Source: Thermohalobaculum sp050330995
GTDB lineage: Bacteria; Pseudomonadota; Alphaproteobacteria; Rhodobacterales; Rhodobacteraceae
Direction: 5' to 3'
Assembly (NCBI GenBank): GCA_050330995.1
Contig: JBHJHI010000081.1
Location: forward strand, 21,394 to 85,393
DNA: 64,000 nucleotides
Part shown: piece by piece, positions 18,646-28,362 of the stretch
Position numbering within the stretch: position 1 is the stretch's first letter
Layout of the letters: each line of letters opens with the position of its first letter
Notes under the pieces: model-generated
What the model was told of the DNA's origin: nothing
The model's input: only the letters and a program-made list of their open reading frames with translations
Database searches by the model: none
Position numbers and translations under genes: made by a program

Positions 18646-21324
18646 ATGGCCGCAGACCGCCGTGCCGCCACCGCCACGCCCCGTGACCAGACGGTGCGGC
18701 TCGCGGACTACCGAGCGCCGGACTGGCTCGTGGAGCGGGTCTCGCTCGACGTCGACCTCGCGCCGCGGGCGACGCGGGTGACGGCGCGGATCATCTTTCG
18801 CCGCAACGAGACCCTCGCCGACGACGCCCTGCCCCCGCTCGCGCTCGACGGGCGGCGGCTGACGCTGGTCTCGGCCGCGGTCGACGGCGAGGACGTCACC
18901 GCCTCGGCTCACCTGACCCTCTCGCGCGAGGGGCTGACGCTCGGCGCCGAGGCGCTGCCGGGCACGCGCTTCGAATGGACCTGCGTCACAGAGGTCGACC
19001 CGGAGGCCAACACCGAGCTGGAGGGGCTCTACCTCTCGAACGGGATGTTCTGCACCCAGTGCGAGGCGCAGGGCTTTCGCAAGATCACCTACTACCCCGA
19101 TCGGCCCGACGTGATGGCGCCCTTCACCGTGCGGCTGGAAGCGCCCAAGGCCACCTGCCCGGTGCTCCTGTCGAACGGCAACCCCGGCGAGATCGGCGAT
19201 CTGGACGGCGGGCGCCACTACGCGCTCTGGCACGACCCGTTCCCGAAGCCCGCCTACCTGTTCGCGCTGGTCGCGGGCGATCTGGTCGCGCACCGCGACC
19301 GCTTCACCACCACGTCGGGACGCGACGTGGACCTGGCGCTCTGGGTGCGCTCGGGCGACGAGGGCAAGTGCGCCTTCGCCATGGACGCGCTCAAGCGCTC
19401 GATGGCCTGGGACGAGCGCGCCTACGGCCGCGAGTACGACCTCGACGTCTTCCAGATCGTCGCCGTCGCCGACTTCAACATGGGCGCGATGGAGAACAAG
19501 GGGTTGAATATCTTCAACTCCAAGTACGTGCTGGCCAGCCCGGAGACCGCGACCGACCGCGACTATGAGCTGATCGAGGGCATCGTCGCGCACGAGTACT
19601 TCCACAACTGGACCGGCAACCGGATCACCTGCCGCGACTGGTTCCAGCTCTGCCTGAAGGAAGGGCTGACGGTGTTCCGCGACCAGTGCTTCTCGGAGGA
19701 CGAGCGCTCCGGCGCGGTCGCGCGCATCGACCAGGTGAAGGCCCTGCGCGCGCGCCAGTTCGCCGAGGACGCGGGACCGCTCGCTCACCCCGTGCGCCCG
19801 GAAGCCTACGTCGAGATCAACAACTTCTACACGGCGACCGTCTACGAGAAGGGCGCTGAGGTCATCCGGATGCTGCACACCCTGCTCGGCCCGGAGACCT
19901 ACCGCGCGGCGATGGATCTCTACTTCGAGCGCCACGACGGCGAGGCCTGCACCATCGAGAACTTCCGCCGGTGCTTCGAGGACGCCTCGGGCCGCGATCT
20001 CTCGCAGTTCGCGCGCTGGTGGTCGGTCCCCGGCACGCCGCGCGTCGGCGTCGCCGAGGACTGGCAGGACGGCACCTATCGCCTGACGCTGAGCCAGCGC
20101 GCGCCGGCCATCGCCCCCGAGGGCAAGGCGCCGCCGATGGTGATCCCGGTCGCGGTGGGCCTCCTGTCGGCCGAAGGCGATGAGGTCGCGCCGACGCGGG
20201 TGGTCGAACTGGACGGCGCCGAAGCCACCGTCAGCTTCGACCTCGGGCCGGACGCCGCCGGCGGTCCGCCGCCCGTGCCGTCGCTCTTGCGCGGCTTCTC
20301 GGCCCCGGTGATCCTGGAGCGCGCCTCGACCCCCTCCGAGCGCGCCTTCCTGCTCGCCCACGACACCGATCCGTTCAACCGCTGGGAAGCGGGGCGGCGC
20401 TACGCGCTCGACCTCGCCTGCGATCTCGCGACGGGGCGACGCGCGGCCGACGAGCCCGACGGCGTGCCCGATGCCTGGTGCGAGGCGCTCGGGCGCGTGG
20501 TCGAGGAGGGGACGCTCGACCCCGCCTTCCGCGCGCTCGCGCTCGAGATGCCCGGCAACGACGAGGTCTCGGCCGAGATCTTCGCCGCCGGCACGCCGGC
20601 CGACCCCGACATGGTCCACGCCGCGCTCACCGTGATGCGCCGCAGGCTCGGCCAGCGCCTCGACGAGGCGCTCGCGCGGCTCTATGACGCCCTCGCCGAG
20701 AGCGGCCCCTACAGCCCCGACGCCGCCGCGGCGGGACGCCGGGCGCTGCGCAACCGCGCGATGGCGCTGCGCCTCGCCACCGGCTCGGACGCCGCCCAGG
20801 CCGCGGCCGAGGCGCAGTTCGACGCCGCCGCCAACATGACCGACGCCATGGCGGCGATGACCGCGCTCGTGCACCACGACGCGCCGGGCGCCGAGCCGCG
20901 GCTCAAGGCCTTCCGCGAGCGCTGGAGCCGGGACGAGCTGGTGATGGACAAGTGGTTCGCCGTGCAGGCGACCGCGCCGGTGGCGGACGCGGTGCGGCGG
21001 GTCGAGGACCTGACGGGGCATCCGCAGTTCTCGTGGAAGCGCCCCAACCGCTTCCGCGCGGTGGTGGCGAGCTTCGCCATGGCCAACCCTGTCGGCTTCC
21101 ACGCGAGAGACGGCGAGGGCTACCGCTTCGTCACCGACTGGATCCTGCGCCTCGACCGGCTGAACCCGCAGACGGCCGCGCGCGTGGCCGGCGCGTTCGA
21201 GCGCTGGCGGCGCTACGACGAGGGCCGCCAGCACCTGGTCCGCACCGAGATGGAGCGCCTCGCCGCGACCGAGACGCTGTCGAAGAACACCCGCGAGATC
21301 GTCGAGCGGATGCTGAGGGGATGA
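18646..21324 (+). CDS. pepN: Aminopeptidase N (M1 metallopeptidase)
   Basis: An 892-aa cytoplasmic zinc aminopeptidase removing N-terminal residues in protein turnover. GAMEN exopeptidase motif at residues 280-284, zinc site HEYFH at 316-320 with the third ligand Glu339 in LKEGLTVFRD, and the transition-state tyrosine in YTATVYEKGAEVIRML. The N-terminal beta-saddle (CTQCEAQGFRKITYYPDRPDV) and the C-terminal DUF3458-type helical domains are complete. The ATG is preceded by GAGGA at 6 nt. A GC hairpin (CCCGCCC...GGGCGGG) lies in the 198-bp divergent region shared with the GT39 gene. Confidence 0.97.
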   Translation: MAADRRAATATPRDQTVRLADYRAPDWLVERVSLDVDLAPRATRVTARIIFRRNETLADDALPPLALDGRRLTLVSAAVDGEDVTASAHLTLSREGLTLGAEALPGTRFEWTCVTEVDPEANTELEGLYLSNGMFCTQCEAQGFRKITYYPDRPDVMAPFTVRLEAPKATCPVLLSNGNPGEIGDLDGGRHYALWHDPFPKPAYLFALVAGDLVAHRDRFTTTSGRDVDLALWVRSGDEGKCAFAMDALKRSMAWDERAYGREYDLDVFQIVAVADFNMGAMENKGLNIFNSKYVLASPETATDRDYELIEGIVAHEYFHNWTGNRITCRDWFQLCLKEGLTVFRDQCFSEDERSGAVARIDQVKALRARQFAEDAGPLAHPVRPEAYVEINNFYTATVYEKGAEVIRMLHTLLGPETYRAAMDLYFERHDGEACTIENFRRCFEDASGRDLSQFARWWSVPGTPRVGVAEDWQDGTYRLTLSQRAPAIAPEGKAPPMVIPVAVGLLSAEGDEVAPTRVVELDGAEATVSFDLGPDAAGGPPPVPSLLRGFSAPVILERASTPSERAFLLAHDTDPFNRWEAGRRYALDLACDLATGRRAADEPDGVPDAWCEALGRVVEEGTLDPAFRALALEMPGNDEVSAEIFAAGTPADPDMVHAALTVMRRRLGQRLDEALARLYDALAESGPYSPDAAAAGRRALRNRAMALRLATGSDAAQAAAEAQFDAAANMTDAMAAMTALVHHDAPGAEPRLKAFRERWSRDELVMDKWFAVQATAPVADAVRRVEDLTGHPQFSWKRPNRFRAVVASFAMANPVGFHARDGEGYRFVTDWILRLDRLNPQTAARVAGAFERWRRYDEGRQHLVRTEMERLAATETLSKNTREIVERMLRG

Positions 21325-21358
21325 GCGACGGCGACCGCGGGGTGGCCGCCGGGCCGTC

Positions 21359-21832
21359 TCAGGCGCCGCCGTCGCGCGTCAGCCGGTCGAGCGCGGCGCG
21401 TTCCTCGTCCGAGAGCGGCGCGTCCGACGGACCGACCGGTCCCGCGCCTGCCTGCTGGCGACGCAGCCAGACCGCCGCCGTGATGCCGCCCGCGAGCAGA
21501 AGGGCGGGGCCGGCGAGCCAGACGAAGGCGTTGGCGACGTTGAGCGGCGGGGTCATCAGCACGTATTCGCCGTAGCGCGCGACCAGGAAGTCGCGCACCT
21601 CGTCGTCGCTGTCGCCGGCTTCCAGCCGCTCGCGCACCACGAGGCGCAGGTCGCGCGCCAGCTCGGCGTTCGAGCTGTCGATGTTCTCGTTGCGGCAGAC
21701 CAGGCAGCGCACGTCCTTCGACAGCTCGCGCGCCCGCGCTTCCAGCGCGGGATCGTCGAGCATCTCGTCGGGCTCGACCGCCCGCGCCGCGAGCGGCCAG
21801 AGCAGCGCCAGGACGAGGAACAGGCGGATCAT
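21359..21832 (-). CDS. ccmH: Cytochrome c maturation protein CcmH (CcmL type)
   Basis: A 157-aa periplasmic thiol protein anchored by one C-terminal helix, keeping apocytochrome haem-binding cysteines reduced. Signal peptide MIRLFLVLALLWPLAARA, the redox pair CLVC (residues 43-46) in the RCLVCRNENIDSS motif, a three-helix domain ending in YGEYVLMTPP, then a transmembrane segment (about 106-126). Its start overlaps the stop of ccmF (ATGA). Only the N-terminal module is present; the TPR (CcmI) part is not attached and is not seen nearby. Confidence 0.95.
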   Translation of the reverse strand: MIRLFLVLALLWPLAARAVEPDEMLDDPALEARARELSKDVRCLVCRNENIDSSNAELARDLRLVVRERLEAGDSDDEVRDFLVARYGEYVLMTPPLNVANAFVWLAGPALLLAGGITAAVWLRRQQAGAGPVGPSDAPLSDEERAALDRLTRDGGA

Positions 21833-23916
21833 GCCGGCGCCCCCGCGTCCGTTCCCGCGGCCGGCGCCGCGCGGCGCGCGGCGGCGCCGACGCGGTAGCG
21901 CCGGTCGGTCAGGCTCACGACCCCGCCGAAGGCCATCACCAGCGCCCCGAGCCAGATCCAGACCGCGAGCGGCTTCACGTAGGCACGCACCGTCCAGGCC
22001 GCGCTGTCGACCTGCCGGTCGCCCAGCACCACGTAGACGTCGCGCCAGATCGTGCTGTCGATCGCCGCCTCGGTGGTCGGCATGCGCGCGACCGGGTAGG
22101 CGCGCTTCTCGGCGCAGAGCGTGTCGATCGGATCACCGCCCGAGGCCAGGGTGAAGCGGCCGAGCTGGGTCGAGAAGTTACGCCCCTCGCCGCCCTTCAG
22201 CCAGGCGTCCTGGCCGACGCCGCAGCCGGCGACCTCGAAGGGAGCGCCGAAGGGAAGCTGCTCGACGCGCTCGAAGGTGAGGTCGTAGCCGCCGATCCCG
22301 ATGGTCTCGCCGGGCTCCGCGAGCAGGATGCGCTCCTCCTCCCAGGCCGTGACGGCGGCGATGCCGCAGACGGTGATCGCGAGGCCGGTGTGGGCGAGCC
22401 ACTTGCCCCACTCGGCCCGCGGCAGGCGGGCGAGGCGGCGCGCGCCGTCGAGCCAGGGGCGCGCGGTCTTGAGCGCGGGCCACGCGTGGCGGTTCAGCCC
22501 CGCGCGCTCGGCGAGTTCCACCACGACGCCGCCGACCATCCAGACCGCGAGCGCGAGGCCGACGGGCGCGAGCAGCGCCGCGCCCGACTGGAACGCCCAG
22601 ACCGCGCCTCCGACCGCGAGCGCGGCCGCGCCCGCCCACCAGAGCCGCGTGAGAACGCCGCCCAGATCGGCGCGCTTCCAGGCCATCAGCGCGCCGATCG
22701 GCAGGGCGGCAAACAGGATCACCATGAACGGCGTGAAGGCGAGGTCGAAGAACGGCGCGCCGACCGAGATCTTGGTGCCGTCGGCGAACTCGCGGATCAC
22801 CGGCGCCAGCGTGCCGACGAACACAACCCCGCAGGCGACCGCGAGCACGAGGTTGTTGTAGACGAGCGCGCCCTCGCGCGAGACCGGCTTGAAGGTGCCC
22901 TCCGACCTCATCGCCGGCGCGCGCCAGGCGAACAGCGCCAGCGAGCCGATCAGCGCGATCGCCAGGATCAGCAGGATGAACACGCCCCGCGTCGGGTCGG
23001 AGGCGAAGGAGTGCACCGAGGTGATCACGCCCGAGCGCACGATGAAGGTGCCGATGAGGGAAAGCGAGAACGCCAGGATCGCGAGCAGGATGGTCCAGGT
23101 CTTCAGCGACGCCCGCTTCTCGACCACGATCGCCGAGTGAAGCAGCGCCGCGGCGACCAGCCATGGCATGAACGAGGCGTTCTCGACCGGGTCCCAGAAC
23201 CACCAGCCGCCCCAGCCGAGCTCGTAGTAGGCCCAGTACGAGCCGAGCGCGATGCCGACGGTGAGCGTGAGCCAGGAGAGCAGGGCCCAGGGGCGCACCC
23301 AGCGCGCCCAGGCCGCGTCCACCCGACCCTCGATCAGCGCGGCGACCGCGAAGGAGAACGCCATCGAGAGCCCGACGTAGCCGAGGTAGAGAAACGGCGG
23401 GTGGAAGGCGAGGCCGGGGTCCTGCAGGAGCGGGTTGAGGTCGGCGCCCTCGGACGGGGCGGGGAACAGCCGCTCGAACGGGTTCGAGGTGAACAGGATG
23501 AAGGCGAGGAAGGCGACGCCGATCATCGCCTGCACCGCTAGCGCCCGCGCCTTCAGGGGCAACGGCAGCCCCCGCCCGAAGGCCGCGACCATGGCGCCGA
23601 ACAGCGCCAGGATCAGCACCCAGAGGAGCATCGAGCCCTCGTGGTTCCCCCAGACGCCGGTGATCTTGTAGAGGAGCGGCTTGGCTTCGTGGCTGTGATT
23701 CGCCACCAGCGCGACCGAGTAGTCCGAGGCCACGAAGGCCTGGGTCAGCACCGCGAAGCTGACGCCGATCAGGAGGAGCTGCGCGAGGGCGGCGGGGGCG
23801 GCGGTGGCCATCCACTCGCCCCACCCCTTCTGCGCGCCGACGAGCGGCACGCTCGCCTGGAACAGCGCCACCGCGAAGGCGAGGATGAGCGCGAAATGGC
23901 CGATCTCGACGGTCAT
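21829..23916 (-). CDS. ccmF: Haem lyase subunit CcmF
   Basis: A 695-aa polytopic membrane protein that ligates haem from CcmE to apocytochrome c. The tryptophan-rich haem-handling motif WGGWWFWDPVENASFMPWL lies at about residue 225. Other hallmarks are GSMLLWVLILALFG, HPPFLYLGYVGL with a conserved histidine, and YNNLVLAVACG. The large periplasmic domain before the last helix contains YDLTFERVEQLPF. Full length. It lies upstream of ccmH with a 4-nt overlap. ccmE is 1.7 kb away on the same strand, separated by CBS- and PhzF-type genes. Confidence 0.97.
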   Translation of the reverse strand: MTVEIGHFALILAFAVALFQASVPLVGAQKGWGEWMATAAPAALAQLLLIGVSFAVLTQAFVASDYSVALVANHSHEAKPLLYKITGVWGNHEGSMLLWVLILALFGAMVAAFGRGLPLPLKARALAVQAMIGVAFLAFILFTSNPFERLFPAPSEGADLNPLLQDPGLAFHPPFLYLGYVGLSMAFSFAVAALIEGRVDAAWARWVRPWALLSWLTLTVGIALGSYWAYYELGWGGWWFWDPVENASFMPWLVAAALLHSAIVVEKRASLKTWTILLAILAFSLSLIGTFIVRSGVITSVHSFASDPTRGVFILLILAIALIGSLALFAWRAPAMRSEGTFKPVSREGALVYNNLVLAVACGVVFVGTLAPVIREFADGTKISVGAPFFDLAFTPFMVILFAALPIGALMAWKRADLGGVLTRLWWAGAAALAVGGAVWAFQSGAALLAPVGLALAVWMVGGVVVELAERAGLNRHAWPALKTARPWLDGARRLARLPRAEWGKWLAHTGLAITVCGIAAVTAWEEERILLAEPGETIGIGGYDLTFERVEQLPFGAPFEVAGCGVGQDAWLKGGEGRNFSTQLGRFTLASGGDPIDTLCAEKRAYPVARMPTTEAAIDSTIWRDVYVVLGDRQVDSAAWTVRAYVKPLAVWIWLGALVMAFGGVVSLTDRRYRVGAAARRAAPAAGTDAGAPA

Positions 23917-24056
23917 GGAGCGATCCCGTGGCGGACAAAGGCTTGCCGCAGACTAGGAGATCGCGCCGCACGGCGACAGGGGGGCGCGACGTTGGTGCGC
24001 GCTCGGCGGGGGCGCGCGACACCGGCCGCGCGCCCCGAACTCTCCCTTGACCGGCG

Positions 24057-24572
24057 TCAGAAGGCGGCGGCGATCACCGCGATCAGCACGATGGTGTAGA
24101 GCGCGATCGAGCCGAACACGAGGCCGACGGGATAGTTCTTGCCGACGCTCGCCTGCGCCGAGAGGCTGAGCTGGCGCAGAAGTTCCGGCCACGTGTACGA
24201 GACGAAATCGCCCTGGGTCATCATCGAGACGACCTTGCCGTTCTCGTCGACGATCGGCAGGCGGCGGAAGCGCTCGTTCGACATGATGCGCAGCCAGTCG
24301 ATCAGGTCGTCGTCGGCGCGCGCGACCCGGACGTCGGTGGTCATCACGTCCTTGAGCGTGAGATCGTGATAGTCGCGCCCCTCGTTGATTACGCGGGTCA
24401 TCAGGTCGCGCTCGGTGACGATGCCGAGCATCTGCTCGTTCTCGTCGGTCACCACGACCGAACCGTAGCGGCGCTTACACATCTCGGCGACCGCCTCGCG
24501 CAGCAGCGTGTCCGGTCCCCTGGTCAGCACCCTGGGCTTGGAGGTGAATTCCGGGCGGTCCTTGATCTTCAT
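24057..24572 (-). CDS. CBS-pair protein with C-terminal membrane helix
   Basis: A 171-aa protein with two CBS motifs (about 14-70: VLTRGPDTLLREAVAEM, GIVTERDLMTRV; about 77-132: VMTTDVRVARADDDL, RRLPIVDENGKVVSMM), forming a Bateman module that usually binds adenine nucleotides. Unusually, it ends with a hydrophobic helix (VGLVFGSIALYTIVLIAVIAA), so the sensor is probably tethered to the inner membrane. No enzyme or channel domain is fused. A GGAGGGG ribosome site precedes the ATG. Role unknown; it may act as an energy-status sensor for a membrane partner. Confidence 0.88.
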   Translation of the reverse strand: MKIKDRPEFTSKPRVLTRGPDTLLREAVAEMCKRRYGSVVVTDENEQMLGIVTERDLMTRVINEGRDYHDLTLKDVMTTDVRVARADDDLIDWLRIMSNERFRRLPIVDENGKVVSMMTQGDFVSYTWPELLRQLSLSAQASVGKNYPVGLVFGSIALYTIVLIAVIAAAF

Positions 24573-24766
24573 GGAGTGGTCCCCTCCGTTCGCGTCGTCG
24601 CGCCAGCGGCCCGGCGCCTCGTGTCCGGGCCTGACCTATGGCGACGTCGCGCTCGGACAAACCGTCGCGCGGACGGGCGCGCACCACGGGATCGCGCGGA
24701 CGGGCGCGGGCGGCGAGGACGCGCGGCCCGATCGGGCGGCGTGCCGAGAGCCGGCCGAGCCGGGGA

Positions 24767-25660
24767 TCAGTCGAGGAAGACGCGCCCGTCCATCACCACC
24801 ACGCCCGGCCCGGCGACGACGACGCCCTCGATGGCGTCGGGCGGGCCGATCAGCGCGACCCGCGCCCGGCCGGGGCGGCCCATGGCGTGGCCCTGCTCGG
24901 CGGTGAAGCGCGGGCCGACGAGCCCCTCGGCATAGGCGTAGGCCGCCATCGCGCCGGTGGCCGAGCCGGTGAACGGGTCCTCCGGCGGCTCGGGCGGCGC
25001 GAGCAGGAGCCGTGCGGCGGTGTCGCCGGCCTCGGTGTAGCCCTCCGCGACGAAGGCGAAGGGCTCCCAGAACCCTTCCTCGCGCTCGGGCATGGCCCTC
25101 AGGCGCTCGACGTCGAGGCGGACGCGGGCGAGCGCGTCGTGGTCGCGAAGCCGCACGACGCAGAAGCGGTTGCCGGTCGAGACCGTGCGCGGCGTGCCGA
25201 GCACCTCCGCGGCCTCCAGCCCGAGCAGCGCCGCGATCTCGCCCGGCTCGTAGGCGCGGCCGAAGCTCGGCGCGTTCTGGCGCATGGCGTAGACCGTCCG
25301 CGGCCCCGAGCGGTCGACCCCGATCTCGAACACCCCGCCGCCGAGTTCGAGCGTGAAGCGCTCGCGTCCCGCGAGCAGCCCCGCGTGGTCGAGCGCGGCC
25401 GCGGTGGCGACGGTCGGGTGGCCGGCCATCGGAATCTCGCGGTGGGGCATGTAATAGCGCGCCCCGAAGTCGGCGCGGTCGCTGTCGACGAGAAAGGCGC
25501 ACTCGACGAGCCCCGTCTCGCGGGTGAAGGCGAGGCGGGTCTCGACGGGCACCGCGTCGGCGTCGAACACCACCGCGCAGGGGTTGCCGGCGAAGGCGGC
25601 GTCGGTGAAGGCGTCGACCCAGACGACGCGGCGGCCCGGACGCTCTCCGTCCGCGCTCAC
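24767..25660 (-). CDS. PhzF-family isomerase
   Basis: A 297-aa protein of the PhzF/YHI9 family with the diaminopimelate-epimerase fold. N-terminal signature VVWVDAFTDAAFAGNPCAVV, catalytic glutamate in RETGLVECAFL (about residue 53), MAGHPTVATAAAL (about 77), and in the second half DPFTGSATGAMAAYAYAEG with GHAMGRPGRARV. True phenazine operons are absent, so the substrate is unknown, as for most family members. The GTG start overlaps the end of ccmE by 4 nt, so it is co-translated with a cytochrome maturation gene. Confidence 0.9.
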   Translation of the reverse strand: MSADGERPGRRVVWVDAFTDAAFAGNPCAVVFDADAVPVETRLAFTRETGLVECAFLVDSDRADFGARYYMPHREIPMAGHPTVATAAALDHAGLLAGRERFTLELGGGVFEIGVDRSGPRTVYAMRQNAPSFGRAYEPGEIAALLGLEAAEVLGTPRTVSTGNRFCVVRLRDHDALARVRLDVERLRAMPEREEGFWEPFAFVAEGYTEAGDTAARLLLAPPEPPEDPFTGSATGAMAAYAYAEGLVGPRFTAEQGHAMGRPGRARVALIGPPDAIEGVVVAGPGVVVMDGRVFLD

Positions 25661-26130
25661 GAGCCCCCGGCCTTCGGCGCGCCGAACTCGCCCTGCCAGA
25701 CGCCCTTCTCCTTGAGCGCGTCGGCCACCTCCTTCGGCACGTAGTTCTCGTCGTGCTTGGCCAGCACCTCGGCCGCCTCGAAGCGCCCGCCGCGCCAGTG
25801 GCCCTCGGCCACCACCCCCTGCCCCTCGCGGAACAGGTCCGGCAGCACGCCCGCGAAGCTGACCTCGACGGTGGCCGCGCCGTCGGTGACGGCGAAGCGC
25901 ACCGCCTCGCCCTCGCCGCGCACCACCGAGCCCGTCTCGACCAGACCCCCGAGGCGCAGCCGCTGACCCGGCCCCGGCCGCTCGGCCATGATGTCGGAGG
26001 GCGACTTGAAGAAGGCGATCGTGTCCTGGAAGGCGAAGCCGACCAGCGCCGCGGCCGCGGCGAGCAGCACGCCCCCGAAGGCGATCAGCTGGATGCGTCG
26101 CGTCTTGCGCGTCGTCGTGCGCGGGGCCAT
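25657..26130 (-). CDS. ccmE: Haem chaperone CcmE
   Basis: A 157-aa periplasmic haem chaperone with an N-terminal membrane anchor (LIAFGGVLLAAAAALVGFAF, residues 15-34) and an OB-fold beta-barrel. The haem-binding motif HDENY has the covalently attached histidine at about 126 and Tyr130, followed by the typical flexible tail (VPKEVADALKEKGVW). It carries haem from CcmC to CcmF. ccmF/ccmH lie downstream on the same strand; ccmABCDG are not in this window. Confidence 0.96.
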   Translation of the reverse strand: MAPRTTTRKTRRIQLIAFGGVLLAAAAALVGFAFQDTIAFFKSPSDIMAERPGPGQRLRLGGLVETGSVVRGEGEAVRFAVTDGAATVEVSFAGVLPDLFREGQGVVAEGHWRGGRFEAAEVLAKHDENYVPKEVADALKEKGVWQGEFGAPKAGGS

Positions 26131-26216
26131 CGGTCGTCCTCCCGTCGTTTCCCGCTAGATGCGCGCCCGCGCCACGCCTTGCAACGGGGAGCGCGGTCGC
26201 GGCCGGCGCGGGAGGC

Positions 26217-27245
26217 TCAGGGGAAGACCGGCGCGAGCGTCAGCCCCTCGGTCTCGGGCAGGCCCAGCATCAGGTTGGCGCAGTGGATCGCCATCCCGGC
26301 CGAACCCTTGGCGAGGTTGTCGATCGCCGAAAACACCACCACGCGGCCGGGCACCCGGTCGGCCACCACGCCGAGGTGACAGAGGTTCGAGCCGCGCACG
26401 TGGCGCGTCGCCGGCGCCTCGCCGAAGGGGAGCACCACCATGAAGGGCTCGTGCTCGCAGGCGTCCTCGAGCGCGGCATGGACCGCCTCGGCGTCGCCCT
26501 TCAGGTGGATGGTCGCGAGGATGCCGCGGTTCATCGGCACGAGATGGGGCATGAAGGAAGGCGAGACCGGCCGGCCGGCGGCGGCGCTCATCTCCTGCTC
26601 CAATTCGGCCGAGTGGCGATGCCCCGTGATCGCGTAAGGATGCGCGCCCTCCGAGACCTCGGCGTGCAGCATCGCCTCCTTCGCCGCGCGCCCCGCGCCA
26701 GAGACGCCCGAGAGCAGGTCGACCACGATCTCGTCGGGGTCGATCACCCCCGCCTTCAGGAGCGGCAGCACCGCGAGGTTGACCGTGGCCGCGTTGCAGC
26801 CGGTCGCGGCGACGAGGCGCGCGCCCCGGATCGCCTCGCGGTGGTGCTCGGGCAGGCCGTAGACCGCCTCGGCCTGCAGCTCGGACGCCTGGTGCGGCCG
26901 GCCGTACCAGCGCTCGTAGGCGACCGGGTCGGCGAGGCGGAAATCGGCGGAGGTGTCGACGATCTTCAGCCCGCGCGGCAGCCGGACGATCACCTCCTGG
27001 CTGGTCGCGTGCGGCAGCGCGCAGAAGGCGAGGTCCACGGCGCCGAAGTCGATCTCCTCGATCCGCGCGAGGGTCGGCAGGTCGAGATGGCGCAGGTGCG
27101 GGTAGACCCGCGCCATCGTCTCGCCGGCGCGGCGCTCCGCCGAGAGCGCGGCGATGTCGAGACGCGGGTGGGTGGCGATCAGGCGCACGAGTTCCGCGCC
27201 GACATAGCCAGAAGCCCCGAGCACCGCGACCCGCGCCGTCTCCAT
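26217..27245 (-). CDS. argC: N-acetyl-gamma-glutamyl-phosphate reductase
   Basis: A 342-aa NADP-dependent reductase of arginine biosynthesis, converting N-acetylglutamyl phosphate to the semialdehyde. The N-terminal Rossmann motif VAVLGASGYVGAELVRL, the catalytic cysteine in VAATGCNAATVNLAVLPL (about 145), and HRHSAELEQEM and PHLVPMNRGILATIH in the dimerisation domain match the long-type ArgC. GGGAGAG precedes the ATG. It lies upstream of ccmE, a linkage seen in Rhodobacterales. A second arginine gene (argH) in this window carries an internal stop. Confidence 0.96.
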   Translation of the reverse strand: METARVAVLGASGYVGAELVRLIATHPRLDIAALSAERRAGETMARVYPHLRHLDLPTLARIEEIDFGAVDLAFCALPHATSQEVIVRLPRGLKIVDTSADFRLADPVAYERWYGRPHQASELQAEAVYGLPEHHREAIRGARLVAATGCNAATVNLAVLPLLKAGVIDPDEIVVDLLSGVSGAGRAAKEAMLHAEVSEGAHPYAITGHRHSAELEQEMSAAAGRPVSPSFMPHLVPMNRGILATIHLKGDAEAVHAALEDACEHEPFMVVLPFGEAPATRHVRGSNLCHLGVVADRVPGRVVVFSAIDNLAKGSAGMAIHCANLMLGLPETEGLTLAPVFP

Positions 27246-27317
27246 GACACTCTCCCGCCTGTTCCCTGCGGCGCCTTACGCGAGGCGCGCGGGACGTGCA
27301 AACGCGCCGTCGCCCGC

Positions 27318-28205
27318 TCAGAGCTGCAGTCCGAGCCCCGGATCGGCGTCGGCGGGGCCGAGGCGGTAGGCCTCGCGGCGCAGGTACTCCATCAGCACGC
27401 GGCCGTCGCCGCGCCGCCGGGCGAGCTCGGCCGGCGGCACCGGGTCGCCCACCACCACCCGGATCGCGGTCGAGACACGGTTGTCGAACTCGTTGATCAG
27501 GAGCGCGGTGCGCAGCGTCGCGTTCAGGTGGCTCGCGATCTGGAACACCCGGCTGTTCGAGCCCTCGAAGAAGATCGGCACCACGGTCGCGTTCGAGCGG
27601 GCGATCATCTTGGCGGTGAAGGTCTTCCAGGTCGGATCGGCGGGGCGCGCGAACGGGCGCGGCGCGGTCGAGACCATGCCCGAGGGGAAGATGCCGATCG
27701 CCCCGCCCTGCCCGAGGTAGTCGAGCGCGGCCTTGCGCGGCTCGATGTTGGTGCGCCGGGCCTCCTTGGTCTCGTTGAAGTCGATCGGCAGGATGATCTT
27801 CTCCAGATCCCTGGCGCGGCGGAACACGACGTGGGCGACGATGCGGAAGTCGCCGCGGGTCTCCGACAGCATCCGCCCGAGCACCAGGCCGTCGAGGATG
27901 CCGAAAGGATGGTTGCCGACCACCACGAGCGGCCCCTCGCGCGGGATGCCGGCGAGGCCGTTGCCCGCGATCTCGAGACGGATGCGGTAGCGCTCGCGCA
28001 TCACCTCCCAGAAGTCGCGCCCCGCCGCCACCTCGCGCTCGTAGCCGTCGGCGAGGCGCAGAAGCCGCGGGCGGCCCGTGATGTTCTCGATGCCGCGGAT
28101 CAGCACGCGCTCGACGCGCGAGCGGGCGAACACCGAGTAGCTGATGTCGCGCGGCGCGTTGGCGCCGGCGGGCGGCAGGGCGCTCGGGGAGGGTTCGGTC
28201 TGCAT
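27318..28205 (-). CDS. PlsC-like lysophospholipid acyltransferase
   Basis: A 295-aa membrane-associated acyltransferase of the PlsC/LPLAT superfamily. Block I, VVGNHPFGILDGLVL, has the catalytic HX4D-type spacing; block II contains FNETKEARRTNIEPRKAALDYL; block III IGIFPSGMVSTAPRPF. It resembles the haemolysin-like/OlsA-type LPLATs acting on ornithine lipids or lysophosphatidic acid; no OlsB partner is adjacent, so the substrate is open. The start at 28205 is the first ATG after a low-complexity stretch, with GGGACG upstream. Confidence 0.85.
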   Translation of the reverse strand: MQTEPSPSALPPAGANAPRDISYSVFARSRVERVLIRGIENITGRPRLLRLADGYEREVAAGRDFWEVMRERYRIRLEIAGNGLAGIPREGPLVVVGNHPFGILDGLVLGRMLSETRGDFRIVAHVVFRRARDLEKIILPIDFNETKEARRTNIEPRKAALDYLGQGGAIGIFPSGMVSTAPRPFARPADPTWKTFTAKMIARSNATVVPIFFEGSNSRVFQIASHLNATLRTALLINEFDNRVSTAIRVVVGDPVPPAELARRRGDGRVLMEYLRREAYRLGPADADPGLGLQL

Positions 28206-28362
28206 CGACGTCCCGTTCTGACGTGTCGCGCCTTTAGTAATGGCCCGCCCGCTCGGTCGCAATCCGCGACCGCAGCGCCCGGCCGTGGCCGGCGCGCGCG
28301 CCGGTCGCGTTGAAGCCCCGACCGCGCGACCCAACTCGGAAGACGGCAGGGAGGCTCGGCTC

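Noticed and set aside
24767..25660. Phenazine biosynthesis locus
   Set aside because: Only a PhzF-family gene is present; PhzF homologues are widespread outside phenazine operons.
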